NCBI RefSeq assembly: GCF_900106995.1
Contig: NZ_FNOK01000062.1
Coordinates: forward strand, 1 to 56,241
Source: Saccharopolyspora shandongensis
GTDB lineage: Bacteria; Actinomycetota; Actinomycetes; Mycobacteriales; Pseudonocardiaceae
DNA: 56,241 nucleotides
Reading direction: 5' to 3'
A program made the position numbers and the translations under genes. Positions 15,068 to 25,689 of the stretch are shown here, piece after piece. Numbering within the stretch: position 1 is the stretch's first letter; every line of letters starts with the position of its first letter. The notes below the pieces were generated by a model. It was not told where the DNA came from and did no database searches. It worked only from the letters and a program-made list of their open reading frames with translations.

Positions 15068-16213
15068 TCAGGGGAGCTGGCGGAGCAGCTGCTTGGCGAT
15101 GATCAGCTTCTGGATCTCGCTGGTGCCCTCGTAGATCCGGAACACCCGCGAGTCGCGGTAGAAGCGCTCCACCGGGACGCCGCGCATGTAGCCGGAGCCG
15201 CCGTGCACCTGCACCGCACGGTCGGCGACGCGGGAGACCATCTCGCTGCAGAACAACTTCGCGCACGACGGCGCCAGCCGGGTGTCCGCGCCCGAGTCGT
15301 ACTCCCGGGCGGCTTCCAGGACCATCGACCGGCCCGCGTACAGCTCGGCCTGCGACTCGGCCAGCAGCGCCTGCACCAGCTGGAACCGGCTGATCGGCTT
15401 GCCGCCCTGCTCGGCCTCCGCGGCGTAGCGCACCGACTCCTCGACGATCCGGCCCGCCAGCCCCACGCAGATCGCCGCGATGTGCAGGCGGCCGCGGGTC
15501 AGCGACGACATCGCCGCGGCGAATCCGGTGCCCTCCTGGCCGCCGACGATCGCCTCGGCGGGCACGCGCACGTCGTCGAAGAACACCTCGGCGGTGTGCG
15601 CCCCGGCCTGGCCCATCTTCGCGTTCGGCGGCCCGATCCGGACGCCGTCCAGGCCGGTCTCGACGAGGAACACCGAAATTCCCTTGTGCGTCTCGGCTTC
15701 CTCGTCGGTGCGGGCGAACACGACGAGCAAGTCGGCCTGCGGCGCGTTGGTGATGAACCGCTTGGCACCCGAGATCACGTACTCATCGCCATCACGTAGG
15801 GCCTTCGTGCGCACCGAGCTCGGGTCCGAGCCGGCGCCGTCCTCGGTCAGCGCGAACGACGCGATCGCCTCCCCGGCGGCCAATCGCGGCAGCCACGCCT
15901 GCTTCTGCTTCTCCGTGCCGTACTTGACGATCACCTGACCGGCGATGCCGTTGTTGGTGCCGAACATCGAGCGGAACGCCGGAACGGTGTAGCCCAGCTC
16001 CATCGCCAGCCGGACGTCCTCGCTCATCGACAGGCCCAGCCCGCCGTACTCCTCGGGCAGCGCGAAGCCGAAGAGCCCCATCGCGGCGGCGGTCTCGCGC
16101 ACCCGCTGCGGAATCGCGTTCGTCTCGTCGATCTCGTCCTCGGCGGGCACCACCTCGTTGCGGACGAAGTCGCGCACCGTGCGCAGCACGTCGTCGAACA
16201 CGTTCGGGTCCAT
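15068..16213 (-). CDS. Acyl-CoA dehydrogenase
   Basis: 381-residue FAD-dependent acyl-CoA dehydrogenase. The FAD/substrate signature F-A-L-T-E-D-G-A-G-S-D lies in the middle domain, and the C-terminal R-I-Y-E-G-T-S-E-I-Q carries the glutamate expected to be the catalytic base. It introduces an alpha-beta double bond into an acyl-CoA and passes electrons to ETF. ATG 16213 is preceded by GAGGA. It lies 37 bp upstream of the synthetase gene and, across an 86-bp repeat-containing gap, downstream of the transporter gene, consistent with one operon. Confidence 0.9.
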   Translation of the reverse strand: MDPNVFDDVLRTVRDFVRNEVVPAEDEIDETNAIPQRVRETAAAMGLFGFALPEEYGGLGLSMSEDVRLAMELGYTVPAFRSMFGTNNGIAGQVIVKYGTEKQKQAWLPRLAAGEAIASFALTEDGAGSDPSSVRTKALRDGDEYVISGAKRFITNAPQADLLVVFARTDEEAETHKGISVFLVETGLDGVRIGPPNAKMGQAGAHTAEVFFDDVRVPAEAIVGGQEGTGFAAAMSSLTRGRLHIAAICVGLAGRIVEESVRYAAEAEQGGKPISRFQLVQALLAESQAELYAGRSMVLEAAREYDSGADTRLAPSCAKLFCSEMVSRVADRAVQVHGGSGYMRGVPVERFYRDSRVFRIYEGTSEIQKLIIAKQLLRQLP

Positions 16214-16239
16214 CGTTGTCCTCACTCCTTCGCCACGTT

Positions 16240-16302
16240 TTGTCTTGTAAGCGGCGGTAGCCGCTTGCGGTGCGGGACTCAGCTCGCACCGCCGCGGGTT
16301 CA
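16240..16302 (-). repeat. Partial copy (C) of the MITE-like element, 3' module only
   Basis: On the minus strand the block AACCCGCGGCGGTGCGAG (within 16283-16300) is followed by the stem AAGCGGC-TACC-GCCGCTT (16266-16249) and by ACAAGACAAA. The same order is found in the right third of the element at 31413-31658. It fills most of the gap between the transporter and dehydrogenase genes and includes the transporter stop codon, so it would be transcribed as an intercistronic hairpin. Confidence 0.6.
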
Positions 16303-17613
16303 CCCGGTCACGGCGGGCTCGGCGGCTTCTTGGTCCGCGCGCTGCGCGGACCGGGTCAACAGGATTCGGACGCCGATCAGCGACATCAGTACGGTCACCA
16401 GCGCCCAGCCGATCACCGGCAGGATCGAGCCGGAGGCGGTCAGCAGCAGCTGGCCGATCATCGGGGTGGTGCCGCCCAGCAGCGTCCCGGCCAGGCCGTA
16501 GGACAGCGAGATGGCGGTGTAGCGCACGCGGGCCGGGAACGCGTCGGCCAGCACGCCGGCGAGGATCGAGTAGAACATCACGTGCGGGAGGGTCGCCAGC
16601 ACCATGCCGACCACCGACCACGCGAAGCTGCCGGTGCTGATCAGCAGGAACATCAGCGGCATCACCGGAAGCTCGGCGACGAGCAGGATGGTGACGATCT
16701 TGCGGACGCCGTACTTGCTGGCCAGCACCGCGCCGAAGGGCTGCACGAAGAACTGGGTGATGCTGGCGATGAGCACCACGGTCATGAACGTCTCGCGCTG
16801 GAAGCCGAGCTCGTTGGTCGCCCACGACACCGCGAAGGTGTTCTTGAAGTACGAGGCGGAGAAGACGATCGCGCAGGCGAAGACGCCGAGGACCACCAGC
16901 CCGGTGTGGTGCCGGAAGGTGTCCAGCAGCGGGAACTTCGCGGTCTGCCCGGTCTCCTTGAGCTTGGTGAGCTGCGGCGACTCCTCGATGCTCAGCCGGA
17001 TCACGAGTCCCAGCACCACCAGCACCGCCGAGGCCAGGAACGGGATCCGCCAGCCCCAGTCGTAGAACGACTCGTCGGGCAGCTGCGAGACGAGGGTGAA
17101 CGCCAGCGAGGAGAGGATCTGCCCGGACGGCGAGCCCTGCTGCGCCCACGAGCCGGAGATGATGCTGCGGCCCTTGGGCGCGTGCTCGGTCGCGATCAGC
17201 ACCGCGCCGCCCCACTCGCCGCCGACCGCCAGGCCCTGCACGACGCGTAGCAGCACCAACAGGATCGGCGCCGCGATGCCGATGGTGGCGTAGGTGGGCA
17301 GCAGGCCGATCCCGACGGTGGTGACACCCATCAGCAGCAGCGTGATGATCAAGGCCTTCTTGCGGCCGACCCGGTCACCGAGGTGGCCGAAGATGATGCC
17401 GCCCAGCGGCCGGGCCAGGAACCCGACCCAGAACGTCGCGAACGAGACCAGGACGCCGATCGCGGGCGTCACGACGGGGAAGAACAGCTTGCCGAACACC
17501 AGCGCGGACGCGGTGCCGTAGATGTAGAAGTCGTACCACTCGATGCTGGTGCCGACGAACGAGGCGATCCCGGCCTTGCGCCCCATTCTCTCCTGCTCTG
17601 AAAGCCGTCTCAT
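16300..17613 (-). CDS. MHS-family (ShiA/KgtP-like) MFS transporter
   Basis: 437 residues, 12 predicted helices, of the metabolite:H+ symporter family that imports dicarboxylates, shikimate, proline or aromatic acids. Motifs seen: S-F-V-G-T-S-I-E-W-Y-D-F-Y-I-Y-G in helix 1, G-H-L-G-D-R-V-G-R-K-K after helix 2, and G-L-A-V-G-G-E-W-G-G. Start ATG 17613 (GGAG 9 nt upstream) is given; ATG 17586 with AGGAG close by is nearly as good. It heads cassette I and is divergent from a LysR gene, so it probably imports the acid that the cassette degrades. Confidence 0.85.
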   Translation of the reverse strand: MRRLSEQERMGRKAGIASFVGTSIEWYDFYIYGTASALVFGKLFFPVVTPAIGVLVSFATFWVGFLARPLGGIIFGHLGDRVGRKKALIITLLLMGVTTVGIGLLPTYATIGIAAPILLVLLRVVQGLAVGGEWGGAVLIATEHAPKGRSIISGSWAQQGSPSGQILSSLAFTLVSQLPDESFYDWGWRIPFLASAVLVVLGLVIRLSIEESPQLTKLKETGQTAKFPLLDTFRHHTGLVVLGVFACAIVFSASYFKNTFAVSWATNELGFQRETFMTVVLIASITQFFVQPFGAVLASKYGVRKIVTILLVAELPVMPLMFLLISTGSFAWSVVGMVLATLPHVMFYSILAGVLADAFPARVRYTAISLSYGLAGTLLGGTTPMIGQLLLTASGSILPVIGWALVTVLMSLIGVRILLTRSAQRADQEAAEPAVTG

Positions 17614-17767
17614 CGAATTTGGCTCCGTCTCCGCCGAATCCGGGCGCCCGCCGTGGTGCTCGGCAGGTCGAAACCCGTTGGGAAACCGCAGGATTCGCCG
17701 ATGCGGCGGACGGGGCCCGGCGCCCGCCGCATCGCGAACGCGGTTCCTCGACGCTAGGTCAGCGGGT

Positions 17768-17783
17768 GTGTTCCGTCTAACAC
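17768..17783. promoter_or_regulatory. LysR-type operator candidate
   Basis: GTGTT-CCGTCT-AACAC is a perfect 5-bp inverted repeat of the T-N11-A kind, lying in the 254-bp region between the divergent MHS and lysR genes. It is the natural candidate for autoregulation and co-inducer-dependent activation of cassette I. Confidence 0.5.
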
Positions 17784-17867
17784 CAAATTCGGGTAGGTTT
17801 GATTCGGTCGCGCGACATAATCGGCGCTGACCTGGGCAAAGGTGCTCGCGGTCGGGAGGTTTGAGCG

Positions 17868-18755
17868 GTGGAGCTACGCCACCTGCAGGCGTTCGTCGCC
17901 GTGGCGGAGGAGCTGAACTTCCGGCGGGCCGCGGTGCGGCTGCACATGTCCCAGCCGCCGCTCTCACAGCAGATCAAGCGCCTGGAGCACGAGGTCGGGG
18001 TGGCGCTGCTGCGCCGCACTACGCGGCAGGTGGAGCTGACCGCGGCGGGGGAGGCGTTCCTGCGCGAGGCGCGCAAGACGCTGCAGTCGGCCGAGGCCGC
18101 GCCCCGGCTGGCGCGGCAGGCGGCCGCGGGCGAGATCGGCGTGGTGCGGCTGGGTTTCAGCGGCCAGACGTCGTACCGGGTGATGCTGCTGATCGTGCGG
18201 AAGTTCCGCGAGCGCTACCCGAACGTGCGCTTCGACATCCTCAGCCCGCTCTACGGCGGCGAGCTGGTGGACCAGATCAACCAGCAGGAGGTCGACGCCG
18301 GGCTGCTGCGGCTGCCCGTGCCGACCGAGGGCCTGTGCGTGCGGGAGCTGGATCAGCACCCGCTGGCGGTGGCGCTGCCGGACGGGCACCGGCTGGCCGG
18401 CGAGTGGCGGGTGGGGCTCGACGACCTGCGGGGCGAGTCGTTCATCAGCTACCCGACCAATCGCGGTTCGGTGGTCAACCAGCTGGTGCAGGCGGCGTGC
18501 CTGCAGCGCGGCTACAACCCGAACTTCGTGCAGGAGGCGCCGGACACCCACACGATCCTGTCGTTGGTGGGCGCGGGTTCGGGCATCAGCCTGGTCCCGA
18601 TGACGGCCGCGCACCTGAAGGTTCCCGGTGTGGTGCTGGTGCCGGTGCACGACGCCCCGTCCGTCCCGCTGGCGCTGGTGTGGCGAGAGGGCGACCGGAA
18701 CCCCGCGCTGGCGGGCCTGGTCGGGCTGCTCGACGAAGTCGTCGCCGAGCTCTGA
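17868..18755 (+). CDS. LysR-family transcriptional regulator
   Basis: 295 residues with the canonical N-terminal winged helix (E-L-R-H-L-Q-A-F-V-A-V-A-E-E-L-N-F, then M-S-Q-P-P-L-S-Q-Q-I-K-R-L-E at about 27-40) and a C-terminal ligand-binding domain of the BenM/CatM-like type. GTG 17868 has GGGAGG 8 nt upstream. It is divergent from the MHS transporter and so probably senses a substrate or intermediate of cassette I. The co-inducer is unknown. Confidence 0.9.
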   Translation: MELRHLQAFVAVAEELNFRRAAVRLHMSQPPLSQQIKRLEHEVGVALLRRTTRQVELTAAGEAFLREARKTLQSAEAAPRLARQAAAGEIGVVRLGFSGQTSYRVMLLIVRKFRERYPNVRFDILSPLYGGELVDQINQQEVDAGLLRLPVPTEGLCVRELDQHPLAVALPDGHRLAGEWRVGLDDLRGESFISYPTNRGSVVNQLVQAACLQRGYNPNFVQEAPDTHTILSLVGAGSGISLVPMTAAHLKVPGVVLVPVHDAPSVPLALVWREGDRNPALAGLVGLLDEVVAEL

Positions 18756-18907
18756 CCGGATCCGCACGGCAACTGTCCATAGAGGACGGTGATGCGGGAT
18801 TTTCCGTCGTGGCGGGAAAAACGGACGCGGACGCGAAGTGTGGTGCAGTGCACGTGCGTCCCGCGTAACTTCGCGCCGGGTCGCAGCGACAAACCCGGTG
18901 AACGTTC

Positions 18908-18921
18908 GATCATCGATGATC
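18908..18921. promoter_or_regulatory. 14-bp palindrome upstream of an MFS gene
   Basis: GATCATCGATGATC is a perfect palindrome 45 bp before the MFS start. Its size and position suit a dimeric repressor operator, for example GntR or TetR type. No regulator for it is adjacent apart from the lysR gene upstream. Confidence 0.45.
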
Positions 18922-18966
18922 TTGATTTCGACTTTCGCTGCACAGAACTGAACAAGGAGGTCTTTC

Positions 18967-20289
18967 GTGGCTGCCGACCGACCGGAGAGTCGGGCATGGT
19001 GGATCTGGAGCGCGGCGGTGATCGCCTATCTCGCCGCGGTATTTCACAGGGGCAGCTTGGGGGTTGCCGGAACGCAGGCGCTCGACCGGTTCGACGTCGG
19101 TCCGGCCGCGCTGAGCGCGTTCACGGTCCTGCAGGTCGGCATCTACGCCGGCATGCAGATTCCCACCGGATTGCTGGTGGACCGCTTCGGTTCCCGGAAG
19201 GTGATCACCGTCGCGGTGCTGTTGTTGGGCACGGGGCAGATGCTCTTCGGCCTCGCCGATTCCTACTCGATGGGCCTGCTCGCCCGCGCTGTGCTGGGCC
19301 TCGGCGACGCGCTGATGTGGGTCAGCATCCTGCGGCTGGTGGCGGCGCACTTCTCCGCCCGCCGCTACGCACTGGTGGCAACGGTGTCCAGCGCGCTGGG
19401 GGCGCTGGGTGGCGTTGCGGCCACGTTCCCGCTCGCGCTGGCGTTGCAGAACATGGGCTGGACGGCGACGTTCCTGCTGGTGGGCGCGCTGACGCTCGGC
19501 TACGCGGCGGTGACCTCGACGGTCGTGCGGGACGCCTCGCTCGGCGGTGCGCAGGCGCGCAGCGGCGGTGCGGTGTTCCAGCAGGTGCGCGAGGCCTGGT
19601 CGGTGCCGGGCACGCGGCTGGCGTTCTGGGCGCACTTCTGCACGATGTTCGTCTCGGGCGCGCTGACCCTGCTGTGGGGCTTCCCGTACCTGGTCAACGG
19701 GCTGGGCGTGCCGGCGGCGACGGCGAGCGTGATGCTCAGCCTGCTGATCATCGGGCAGGTCATCGGCGGGCCCGTGGTGGGCGCGCTGATCGGCCACCGC
19801 CCGGAGTGCCGGATGTGGATCGTGCTGGGCTACCTGGTGCTCAACGCCCTGTCCTGGGTGGTGCTGCTGGGCTGGCCGGAAGGCCGCCCGCCGCTGGTGG
19901 TGATCGCGACGGCGTTCCTGGTCTTCGCCCTGGGCGGCCCGGTTTCGGCGGTGGCGTTCGCCCTGGTGCGGGACTACAACCCGGTGTCCCGGGTCGGCAC
20001 CGCGACCGGCGTGGCGAACGCGGGCGGCCACTCCGCGACGGCGCTCGGCGTGCTGTTCGTGGGCCTGGTGCTGGACCTGGCGCAGGACATGCCGGGCGGC
20101 TCGGAGTACCGGGTGGCGATGCTGGCGCTGGTGGCGATGCTGTTGTTCGGCGCGTTCCGGACGGTGGTCTGGTGGCGCCGGGCGCGGGCGGAGGTGTTCG
20201 CGGCGGAGGCCCGCGGCGAAGGCGTGCCGGTGGTGCTCACCCGCCACCGCTGGGACCTCGCCAAGCCCCGCCAGGCCGTCACCGCCTGA
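18967..20289 (+). CDS. MFS transporter
   Basis: 440 residues with about 12 hydrophobic helices. The N-terminus shows A-V-F-H-R-G-S-L-G-V-A, common in an actinobacterial MFS group, and motif A appears as G-L-L-V-D-R-F-G-S-R-K. GTG 18967 is supported by AAGGAGG 5 nt upstream. It stands alone between lysR and a convergent reductase-like gene. Substrate not recognisable. Confidence 0.85.
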   Translation: MAADRPESRAWWIWSAAVIAYLAAVFHRGSLGVAGTQALDRFDVGPAALSAFTVLQVGIYAGMQIPTGLLVDRFGSRKVITVAVLLLGTGQMLFGLADSYSMGLLARAVLGLGDALMWVSILRLVAAHFSARRYALVATVSSALGALGGVAATFPLALALQNMGWTATFLLVGALTLGYAAVTSTVVRDASLGGAQARSGGAVFQQVREAWSVPGTRLAFWAHFCTMFVSGALTLLWGFPYLVNGLGVPAATASVMLSLLIIGQVIGGPVVGALIGHRPECRMWIVLGYLVLNALSWVVLLGWPEGRPPLVVIATAFLVFALGGPVSAVAFALVRDYNPVSRVGTATGVANAGGHSATALGVLFVGLVLDLAQDMPGGSEYRVAMLALVAMLLFGAFRTVVWWRRARAEVFAAEARGEGVPVVLTRHRWDLAKPRQAVTA

Positions 20290-20302
20290 TCCGCGGTCGA
20301 GA

Positions 20303-20342
20303 CGAGCCGGGCCCGGTGGTGATCACCACCGGGCCCGGCTCG
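20303..20342. terminator. 40-bp perfect palindrome, bidirectional terminator
   Basis: The 20-bp arm CGAGCCGGGCCCGGTGGTGA at 20303-20322 is followed immediately by its exact reverse complement. It occupies the 55-bp gap between two convergent stop codons (20289 and 20345), the classical place for a shared terminator. It has no T-runs. Confidence 0.8.
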
Positions 20343-20344
20343 CG

Positions 20345-20989
20345 TCACTTCCGCCAGAACAGGTGGTGGGTCACGCCGCTCGGGCTGGGCACGACGTCCA
20401 GGTGGAACCGGTCGCGCAGCTCGTCGGGCGACTCCCAGAGCTTCGACCCGGATCCCAGCTCCACCTGCGAGACCGCCACGTGCATGGTGTCGACGAGGTC
20501 GGCATCGAGGAACTGCCGGATGGTGGTGGCTCCGCCGCCGAGCCGGACGTCCTTGCCCTGCGCCGCTTCCCGCGCCTGTTCGAGGACCGTCGCCGGATCG
20601 CCGTCGACGAAGTGGAACGTGGTGTCGGACAGCGTGAACGACGGGCGCACGTGGTGGGTCAGCACGAAGACCGGCGTGTGGAACGGGGGTTCGTCGCCCC
20701 ACCAGCCCAGCCAGTCGTGGTACTCCCAGGGGCCGTGCTGCGGGCCGAACTTGCCGCGACCCATGATCTCGGCGCCGATGTTGCGGGCGAAGTCCCGGGT
20801 GAAGTAGTCGTCGAGCCCGCGGCTGCCGCCGGGATCGGTGCGGGTGGGCCAGCTGGCCGTGGCGCCGCCCCAGCCGAACATGGCCGCGGGGTCGGCGTGG
20901 CCGAACGGCCTCTCGAGGCTCTGGCCCTCACCGGCACCGAATCCGTCGAGCGAGACGTTGAAGTTCTGGACTCTCAAAAGCTGGGTCAC
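20345..20989 (-). CDS. Dihydrofolate reductase/RibD C-terminal-like protein
   Basis: 214-residue member of the RibD_C/DHFR-like family (YyaP/YwjB type), NADPH-binding proteins of mostly unknown substrate. Visible features: N-V-S-L-D-G-F near the start, I-M-G-R-G-K-F-G in the cofactor region, and the K-D-V-R-L-G-G-G-A-T-T-I-R-Q-F-L nucleotide loop. GTG 20989 is chosen because AGGAGG lies 8 nt upstream. It is a solitary gene, convergent with the MFS gene. Confidence 0.82.
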   Translation of the reverse strand: MTQLLRVQNFNVSLDGFGAGEGQSLERPFGHADPAAMFGWGGATASWPTRTDPGGSRGLDDYFTRDFARNIGAEIMGRGKFGPQHGPWEYHDWLGWWGDEPPFHTPVFVLTHHVRPSFTLSDTTFHFVDGDPATVLEQAREAAQGKDVRLGGGATTIRQFLDADLVDTMHVAVSQVELGSGSKLWESPDELRDRFHLDVVPSPSGVTHHLFWRK

Positions 20990-21047
20990 GCGTGTTCCTC
21001 CTGCGCTCTTGTTGTTGGAGGAGACCACGCGCGCCGGCGGAACTCAT

Positions 21048-21079
21048 CGGCGTCACCGGCCGATCGTCCGGTGACGCCG
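21048..21079. repeat. Hairpin upstream of the reductase-like gene
   Basis: Perfect 12-bp arms CGGCGTCACCGG and CCGGTGACGCCG around an 8-nt loop, 59 bp before the reductase-like start. Apart from this hairpin the region 20990-21331 holds nothing I can identify. Confidence 0.55.
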
Positions 21080-21331
21080 GACACACCGGGGAGTTCGGGC
21101 GGCGGTTCGACCACCACAGCCGTCCGCGACCGCACGGGCCCACCCGGAATTGCCGCCCGAGCGTTCTCGGAATCCTGCCGGAAGATTCGCCCCGGCACTG
21201 TGGACACTTCGGCGCGCGATGTGCCGGGCGGTTGCTACTTCGAAGTCCACCTCCGAGTCGCCGCTGAGCAGCGGTCACCGGACGTCGTCGTGGCGTGTGG
21301 GGGTGTGTGGCTCCCGAGTCGTTTCCCGATA

Positions 21332-21904
21332 GTGTGCCGTTCCGCAGGGAAGCTGCGGATCTTCGCACCCGGGCCGGATGGGCGGTTGCGGACGATCGCG
21401 CAGGCCAGGCTCGGCGCCGACGAGTGGAACGCTCCGCAGGACCTGGGTGGCTCCATCGCCGGACCCCCGGCTGTGGCCATGGATGCTGAGGGCATGCTGC
21501 ACGTCTTCGCGTTGAGCGGGGACGGATCGTTGCAGCACAACGCCGAGACGGGTGCTGCGTCGGACGTGTGGCTGGGCTGGCAGAGCCTGGGCGGCCGGCT
21601 GACGGGTAGGCCGATGGCCACCGTAGGTGCCAAGGGCGGGGTGGTGGTGTTCGCGGTGAACACCAGTGGCAACTTGCAGGACGTCTACCAGGCCGGAACG
21701 GCGCGGGCGACGTGGAGCAAGTGGAACAACCGTGGCGGTAGCATCGCCAAACTGGTCTCCGCGGCCCGGGATCCGCAGGGCAGGCTGGTCGTGTACGGGG
21801 TCGACAAGACGGGCCGCATGGCGCGCGCCCACCAGATCACTCCCTCCAGCGAACCGTGGAAGAACTGGGAGAACAACCTCGGCGGAGTCTTCCTCGCCAA
21901 CTGA
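21332..21904 (+). pseudogene. PLL-like/DUF346 beta-propeller fragment, probably a remnant
   Basis: An open frame whose last ~180 residues contain four sequential blades of about 45-48 residues, each ending in a W-x-x-W/LGG-like element (N-A-P-Q-D-L-G-G, G-W-Q-S-L-G-G, K-W-N-N-R-G-G, N-W-E-N-N-L-G-G). This is the signature of tachylectin/PLL-type lectin propellers, which normally have more blades and follow a signal peptide or an enzymatic domain. Here GTG 21332 is only a nominal start, with no ribosome site and no signal peptide, so the 5' part seems lost. A mobile element begins 33 bp after its stop. If expressed it would be a small carbohydrate-binding domain. Confidence 0.6.
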
Positions 21905-21928
21905 ACCACCCTCACCTGTCCGGTGAGC

Positions 21929-21937
21929 GGTTTCAAT
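21929..21937. repeat. Left half of a family P palindrome, split by element A
   Basis: GGTTTCAAT at the left border pairs in sequence with AATTGAAACTGC at the right border (22187-22198). Joined, they rebuild the GTTTCAATTGAAAC palindrome, so element A lies in the centre of a family P repeat. Confidence 0.65.
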
Positions 21938-22184
21938 GAGGTTTTTCCAACCTCGTTTTGCGTGGCGGTGCGGGTGGCGGAACCTCAGAGGCTCCCTGGT
22001 CTGTGGGTGCCCTGACTTATGTATGTCCAATACACGGCGTCAGGGCCGTCCTCGCCAGGAAGCCTCTGAGAACCCGCGGCGGTGCAAGTGTCGTAGGTGG
22101 GCTATGCGCCTGCGGCGCATGCGGCACCCCATCGACGTGCAGCTTTGCGACCCGCGGCTGCGGGCCGACCAGGATGAAAAACGC
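21938..22184 (+). mobile_element. MITE-like structured element, copy A (about 247 bp)
   Basis: Starts GAGGTTTTTCC and ends with its imperfect inverse (AAAAACGC before TCAAT). It encodes no protein. It shares with copy B (31413-31658) a 22-nt identical block (21959-21980) and GAGAACCCGCGGCGGTGC (22068-22085). Between them is a three-tier hairpin: outer 21984-21999 with 22055-22070, middle GCCCTGAC with GTCAGGGC, inner TGTAT with ATACA around a GTCCA loop. A second hairpin ATGCGCC-TGC-GGCGCAT follows at 22104-22120. The arms differ from copy B but remain paired. Boundaries are inferred from TCAAT at both sides. Confidence 0.7.
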
Positions 22185-22330
22185 TCAATTGAAACTGCCT
22201 GCGGCCCGACCCAACGGACACTCGGTCCGGTCCTTCGGGCACGGGTGTCCGAAGGGGGATTCCGAAATGGACGGTGGGCCGGCCCCGCAGGGTGCGGGTG
22301 GTGATCCGGCTTCACGCGCCCCTGCCTTCG

Positions 22331-22365
22331 CGCCCGGGCTGCTTGCGCGACCAGCAGCCCGGGCG
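22331..22365 (-). terminator. Stem-loop after the UvrA-like gene
   Basis: Perfect 13-bp arms CGCCCGGGCTGCT and AGCAGCCCGGGCG around a 9-nt loop, 15 bp beyond the stop codon on the minus strand. It probably ends transcription of the UvrA-like gene, though no T-run follows. Confidence 0.65.
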
Positions 22366-22379
22366 TGCAGGTGACCCTT

Positions 22380-24689
<2,310 letters not shown>

Positions 24690-24741
24690 GCTGCGCTGCT
24701 TCTCCAACCGTGCGAAAGGCATTGGTTCCGGATGCCCGCGA

Positions 24742-24823
24742 CACCGATTCCGCGCGCCCGCGAGCGTGCCGGGGCGTCATGGCACCCCGGCACGCTCGCG
24801 GCATTTGATCTGCGGAATCGGTG
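24742..24823. repeat. Nested inverted repeat upstream of the UvrA-like gene
   Basis: Outer 12-bp perfect arms CACCGATTCCGC / GCGGAATCGGTG enclose inner 17-bp perfect arms (24758-24774 with 24785-24801; CCGCGAGCGTGCCGGGG) and a 10-nt loop. It lies between the end of the peptide ABC operon and the start of the UvrA-like gene, so it can be the operon terminator and also form part of the UvrA-like leader or operator. Confidence 0.75.
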
Positions 24824-24879
24824 ACTCGCGGATCACCGGCCATCCTTTATACCGGCCGGGACCGACAACCGCCGCGAAA

Positions 24880-25689
24880 TCAGCCTGCCAGCTCCGGGAG
24901 TTCGGCGCGGCGGGCGGCGATGTCCGCCGGGTTCCAGCCCGGCCGGGGCACCGAATCCTTGAGCAGCTGCACGTACGGATGCTCCGGTGCGCGCAGGACG
25001 TCGCGGGTGGTGCCGCTTTCGACGAGGCGGCCCCGCAGCAGCACCGCGATCGTGTCGGTGACCTCGTTGACGACGGCCAGGTCGTGGCTGATGAACAGCT
25101 GGGCCGTGCCGGTCTCGCGCCGGAGTTCGGCCAGCAGCCGCAGGATCTGCGCCTGCACCGAAACGTCCAGCGCGGACACCGCTTCGTCGAGGATCAGCAG
25201 CTTCGGCCGCACCGCGACGGCCCGCGCGATCGCCACGCGTTGCCGCTGGCCGCCGCTGAGTTCCCGCGGCAGCGCATGCCTCTTCGCCGCGTCCAGGCCG
25301 ACCTGGTCGAGCAGCTCGCCGACCCGGGCTTGCCGCGCGGCCCGATCCGACCAGCCGTGCAGGCGGAGCACCGCGTCGAGGCAGCGGCCGATGGGGACCG
25401 CCGGGTCGAGCGAGAGGTACGGGTCCTGGAACACCAGCTGGATCGCCTTCGCCCTGGCCAGCCGCGCCCGGCCGGTGCGCGGCCGGGTGGCGACCGGCGC
25501 GCCGTCCAAGGTGATCTCGCCGCCGTCGGGTCGTTCCAGGCCGGCCAGGATGCGGGCGATCGTGCTCTTGCCGGAACCGGATTCGCCCACCAGGCCTAGC
25601 GAACCGCCATCGGGCACGGTCAGCGACACGTCGTGGACCGCGCGGGTCTGGCCGAACGACTTGCGCAGGCCGGTCACTTCGAGCGTCAT
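24880..25689 (-). CDS. Peptide ABC transporter ATP-binding protein (DppF/OppF-like)
   Basis: 269-residue ABC ATPase, the second of two nucleotide-binding subunits of a peptide/nickel-type importer. Walker A G-E-S-G-S-G-K-S, Q-loop Q-D-P, signature L-S-G-G-Q-R-Q-R, Walker B L-L-I-L-D-E and H-loop S-H-D are intact. The C-terminal R-A-P-E-H-P-Y-V-Q-L-L oligopeptide-transporter extension is present. Its ATG overlaps the stop of the upstream ATPase gene (ATGA). It is the last gene of the operon. Confidence 0.9.
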   Translation of the reverse strand: MTLEVTGLRKSFGQTRAVHDVSLTVPDGGSLGLVGESGSGKSTIARILAGLERPDGGEITLDGAPVATRPRTGRARLARAKAIQLVFQDPYLSLDPAVPIGRCLDAVLRLHGWSDRAARQARVGELLDQVGLDAAKRHALPRELSGGQRQRVAIARAVAVRPKLLILDEAVSALDVSVQAQILRLLAELRRETGTAQLFISHDLAVVNEVTDTIAVLLRGRLVESGTTRDVLRAPEHPYVQLLKDSVPRPGWNPADIAARRAELPELAG

